A stretch of DNA of 8,496 bases. Origin: an uncultured Opitutia bacterium (GTDB lineage Bacteria; Verrucomicrobiota; Verrucomicrobiia; Opitutales; UBA953). The first letter of the stretch is position 1. Each line of letters starts with the position of its first letter. The translations under genes were made by a program, and so were the position numbers. Positions 6,732-8,496 of the stretch are shown here, piece by piece. The stretch is taken from positions 1-8,496 of the forward strand of contig CAIKRN010000079.1 in assembly GCA_903829855.1 (NCBI GenBank), read 5' to 3'. The notes beneath the pieces were generated by a model. The model saw only the letters and a list, made by a program, of their open reading frames with translations. It ran no database searches and was not told the origin of the DNA.

Positions 6732-7598
6732 TTATTTCTGCGCTGGGGTGGCCGGGCCAGCTAAGGCCACCTTTTCGAGCCAAGCGGCCACCTTGGGGTG
6801 CTCGGTATCCGCAAAAGCATGACCGACGCCCGCCATCTCGCTGCCGAGGGAGGTCGCCCCCTTGGCCTTGAGTTCCTTGGGGAGCTGGCTGGTGGCCGGC
6901 TTATTGGAGCCCTTTTCGGAGCCCCAGCAGGCATAGGCAAATTTCCCGGTCAGATTAGGCAGGGACCCCTTGGAGGTGTACGGGGTGCCGCCGCCGTCCG
7001 CGAAGATGAAGATGCCAAAGTAGTCTGTGATGGGTGCCCCCGGAGTCCTGGCGCGTAGCATGCCGTCGATGGAGTGCCCGCCGTTGCTGAATCCCGCCAC
7101 GATGGATTTCTTCTTATCAATGTTGGGAATCACCTTGGCGATCTCATCGAGCATGAAGCGATGGTAAGTCCAGATCTTGGGGAATTCGCCGACCATGTTG
7201 GCTTGGGCAGGATTATTGGCTCCCTTGGGATAGGGGAGGCCCACGGTGATGAAATCGCCAGCGGGTAAAAAGGCTCCGCTGGGGGAGTTGCCGCCCTCGC
7301 CGCCGCCAAGCCAGACCACCAGCGGGTATTTCTTTTCAGCTTCGTAATTCTGCGGAAGGGTCAGGTTGCAAGCCGCCATCGCTCCATGGCGATCGACGGT
7401 GAGCTCCGGAAAATCAAATTTAAGCGATGCGCCCGGCATGACCTGCGCTTTGAGTTCGGTGCGTGGTACGCCTTTTTCGGCCGGTATCGCCGACTTGTCT
7501 TCGCTTTTGGTGGCGGTTTTCTTGGCGATGGGGGGCTTGTCCGCTGCGAACAAAGCGCCACTTAAGACGAGTAAGATGAAGAGGCGGCGGAGTTTCAT
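6732..7598 (-). CDS. Secreted alpha/beta-hydrolase, esterase/dienelactone-hydrolase-like
   Basis: The protein has 288 residues. It starts MKLRRLFILLVLSGALFAADK, a Sec signal with likely cleavage at FA-AD, followed by a lysine- and alanine-rich linker (21-48) and then an alpha/beta-hydrolase-like domain. YPLVVWLGGGEGG (91-103) matches the first core strand and oxyanion region, GFSNGG (169-174) is a nucleophile elbow with Ser171, and GVGHAF (257-262) gives a catalytic His260 in the expected C-terminal place. The acid residue is unclear: Asp201 in FADGGG or Glu228 in WGSEKG are candidates. It therefore probably hydrolyses an ester or similar bond outside the cytoplasm; the substrate is unknown. 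It starts six bases after the propeller gene's stop and is likely co-transcribed with it. The bases before ATG (AACCCCTT) include no Shine-Dalgarno sequence. A gap of 109 bases separates it from the regulator gene. Similar PVC proteins are often annotated only as hypothetical. Confidence 0.82.
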   Translation of the reverse strand: MKLRRLFILLVLSGALFAADKPPIAKKTATKSEDKSAIPAEKGVPRTELKAQVMPGASLKFDFPELTVDRHGAMAACNLTLPQNYEAEKKYPLVVWLGGGEGGNSPSGAFLPAGDFITVGLPYPKGANNPAQANMVGEFPKIWTYHRFMLDEIAKVIPNIDKKKSIVAGFSNGGHSIDGMLRARTPGAPITDYFGIFIFADGGGTPYTSKGSLPNLTGKFAYACWGSEKGSNKPATSQLPKELKAKGATSLGSEMAGVGHAFADTEHPKVAAWLEKVALAGPATPAQK

Positions 7599-7604
7599 AA
7601 GGGG

Positions 7605-8496
7605 TTATTCGAGCACCTGAATGTGATTGATACTGATAAAGTTCTTATGATCCGTGAACTGGCGAATCAGTTTCTTTTGGGCGTCGACTTCGAAGATCTG
7701 GGCGGTGGCACCGAGGTGGCCGTGGCCGAGCCAGTTCATCACGAGGGTATTACCGTTGGCGAGGCGCTCAACGGAGCTGGCGAGGAAGATGGGGTTGTCG
7801 GTGACCTCGTTGCGGCCGATGTTCCAGACGACCTTGCCGGCCTTGTCGTACTCGACGACGCCGTCACCTTCTCCGAGCGCCACGAGCCAGTTACCGTTGG
7901 CAAGCTCGCGGACGTCATGGATGTCACCGTTCACGGGTTGGGACCGGAGTAGCTTACCGTCGGCCGAAAGTTCGAGGACCGCGCGGTCGCCCTTGGCGCT
8001 CACGAGGTAGCGTCCATCGGCTGTCTTGCGGCATCCGCGCATTTGTTCGTGGGCACGGATGATCGTCAGCGGGACTTTGATCTCCTTGGCAATCTTGCCG
8101 TCGCGACCAATCTCGAGGAGGCGTCCCGGGCCACATTCGACGACGAGCACGCGCCCGTCGGCCAGCGGCTGGCAGCCTTGAATTTCAACCTTCGCATCGG
8201 CGATGTATTCCCAGGCGACGGATTGGTCGGGTTTTACTTCCTTGGCACCATGGACGTGGCTGAAGAGCACATTGCCATTAGGCAGGAGCCAGGAGTCCTG
8301 TGGGCGTTCGGCAGGGGTCGACCATTCGACGCGGCCATCGGCGGCGACGATCGCTACCTTGTTCCCGACGTAATCGCTGACGAGTAGGCGACGGCCGAAG
8401 GGCTTGGGTTCGAGGCTGTTGACGGGACCTTGCGCGCGGTCGCCAAGGGCGTTGCGGTTATTCTTCATCACCGGGGGCATCGGGGCTTCCCAACCA
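7605..8496 (-). CDS. Beta-propeller protein (PQQ/NHL/arylsulfotransferase-like repeats), 5' end beyond window
   Basis: At least 297 residues are visible. The frame is open through the right edge (residues GWEAP before Met 8480), and no signal peptide is seen at Met 8480 or Met 8468, so the true start probably lies outside. The protein consists of repeats of about 40-47 residues, each with a turn of the form L-x-(N/D)-G-(N/R) followed by a hydrophobic strand. Counted from Met 8480 these are LLPNGNVLF (65-73), PLADGRVLVV (105-114), KTADGRYLV (152-160), ELANGNWLVA (192-201) and RLANGNTLVM (239-248). Each turn is followed by a segment such as LEIGRDGK, LELSADGK or VEYDKAGK. This is a beta-propeller of five or more blades, and the NGN and VVWN patterns are close to PQQ-like and arylsulfotransferase propellers. 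No catalytic residues can be identified, so it may be a binding scaffold. It precedes the hydrolase gene by six bases. Confidence 0.82.
   Translation of the reverse strand, partial: GWEAPMPPVMKNNRNALGDRAQGPVNSLEPKPFGRRLLVSDYVGNKVAIVAADGRVEWSTPAERPQDSWLLPNGNVLFSHVHGAKEVKPDQSVAWEYIADAKVEIQGCQPLADGRVLVVECGPGRLLEIGRDGKIAKEIKVPLTIIRAHEQMRGCRKTADGRYLVSAKGDRAVLELSADGKLLRSQPVNGDIHDVRELANGNWLVALGEGDGVVEYDKAGKVVWNIGRNEVTDNPIFLASSVERLANGNTLVMNWLGHGHLGATAQIFEVDAQKKLIRQFTDHKNFISINHIQVLE

Noticed and set aside
8466..8480. Met 8480 or Met 8468 as the true start of the propeller protein
   Set aside because: The frame stays open to the window edge with plausible coding residues, and neither Met is followed by a signal peptide; a start outside the window is more likely.

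Overview
The window looks like chromosomal DNA from a Verrucomicrobiota or Planctomycetota-type (PVC superphylum) bacterium. The basis is the adjacent pair of a very large DUF1549/DUF1553 protein with cytochrome-like CxxCH motifs (PSD1 type) and a Tat-exported DUF1501 protein, a combination abundant in those phyla. None of the five visible start codons has a Shine-Dalgarno sequence. I cannot place the organism below phylum level.

All six genes lie on the minus strand, so the window is read from right to left. In order of transcription: (1) a beta-propeller protein running in from the right edge (8496-7605); (2) six bases later, a secreted alpha/beta-hydrolase (7598-6732); (3) a 109-base intergenic region with two perfect palindromes, one of them a likely IclR-family operator seven bases from the next start; (4) an IclR-family regulator (6622-5819); (5) a 1333-residue PSD1 protein, its ATG overlapping the regulator's stop as TAATG (5819-1818); (6) a DUF1501 protein starting one base after the PSD1 stop (1816-410); (7) a 114-base REPIN-like inverted repeat that begins at the DUF1501 stop codon; (8) the first 87 codons of a secreted DUF1080-like protein running off the left edge (263-1).

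The central unit is a regulator-PSD1-DUF1501 cassette, apparently translationally coupled and probably autoregulated by its IclR protein. Every gene other than the regulator either has an export signal or belongs to a family usually exported; the propeller's N-terminus lies outside the window. PSD1 and the propeller's neighbour use Sec-like signals and DUF1501 a Tat signal. Together with the DUF1080-like, LamG and hydrolase domains this suggests uptake or breakdown of a carbohydrate-type substrate in the cell envelope, with a small-molecule effector sensed by the IclR protein. The substrate and the biochemical roles of PSD1 and DUF1501 cannot be read from the sequence.

There is no stretch above 300 bases without a gene. 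I see no tRNA, rRNA, CRISPR array, transposase gene or phage gene.
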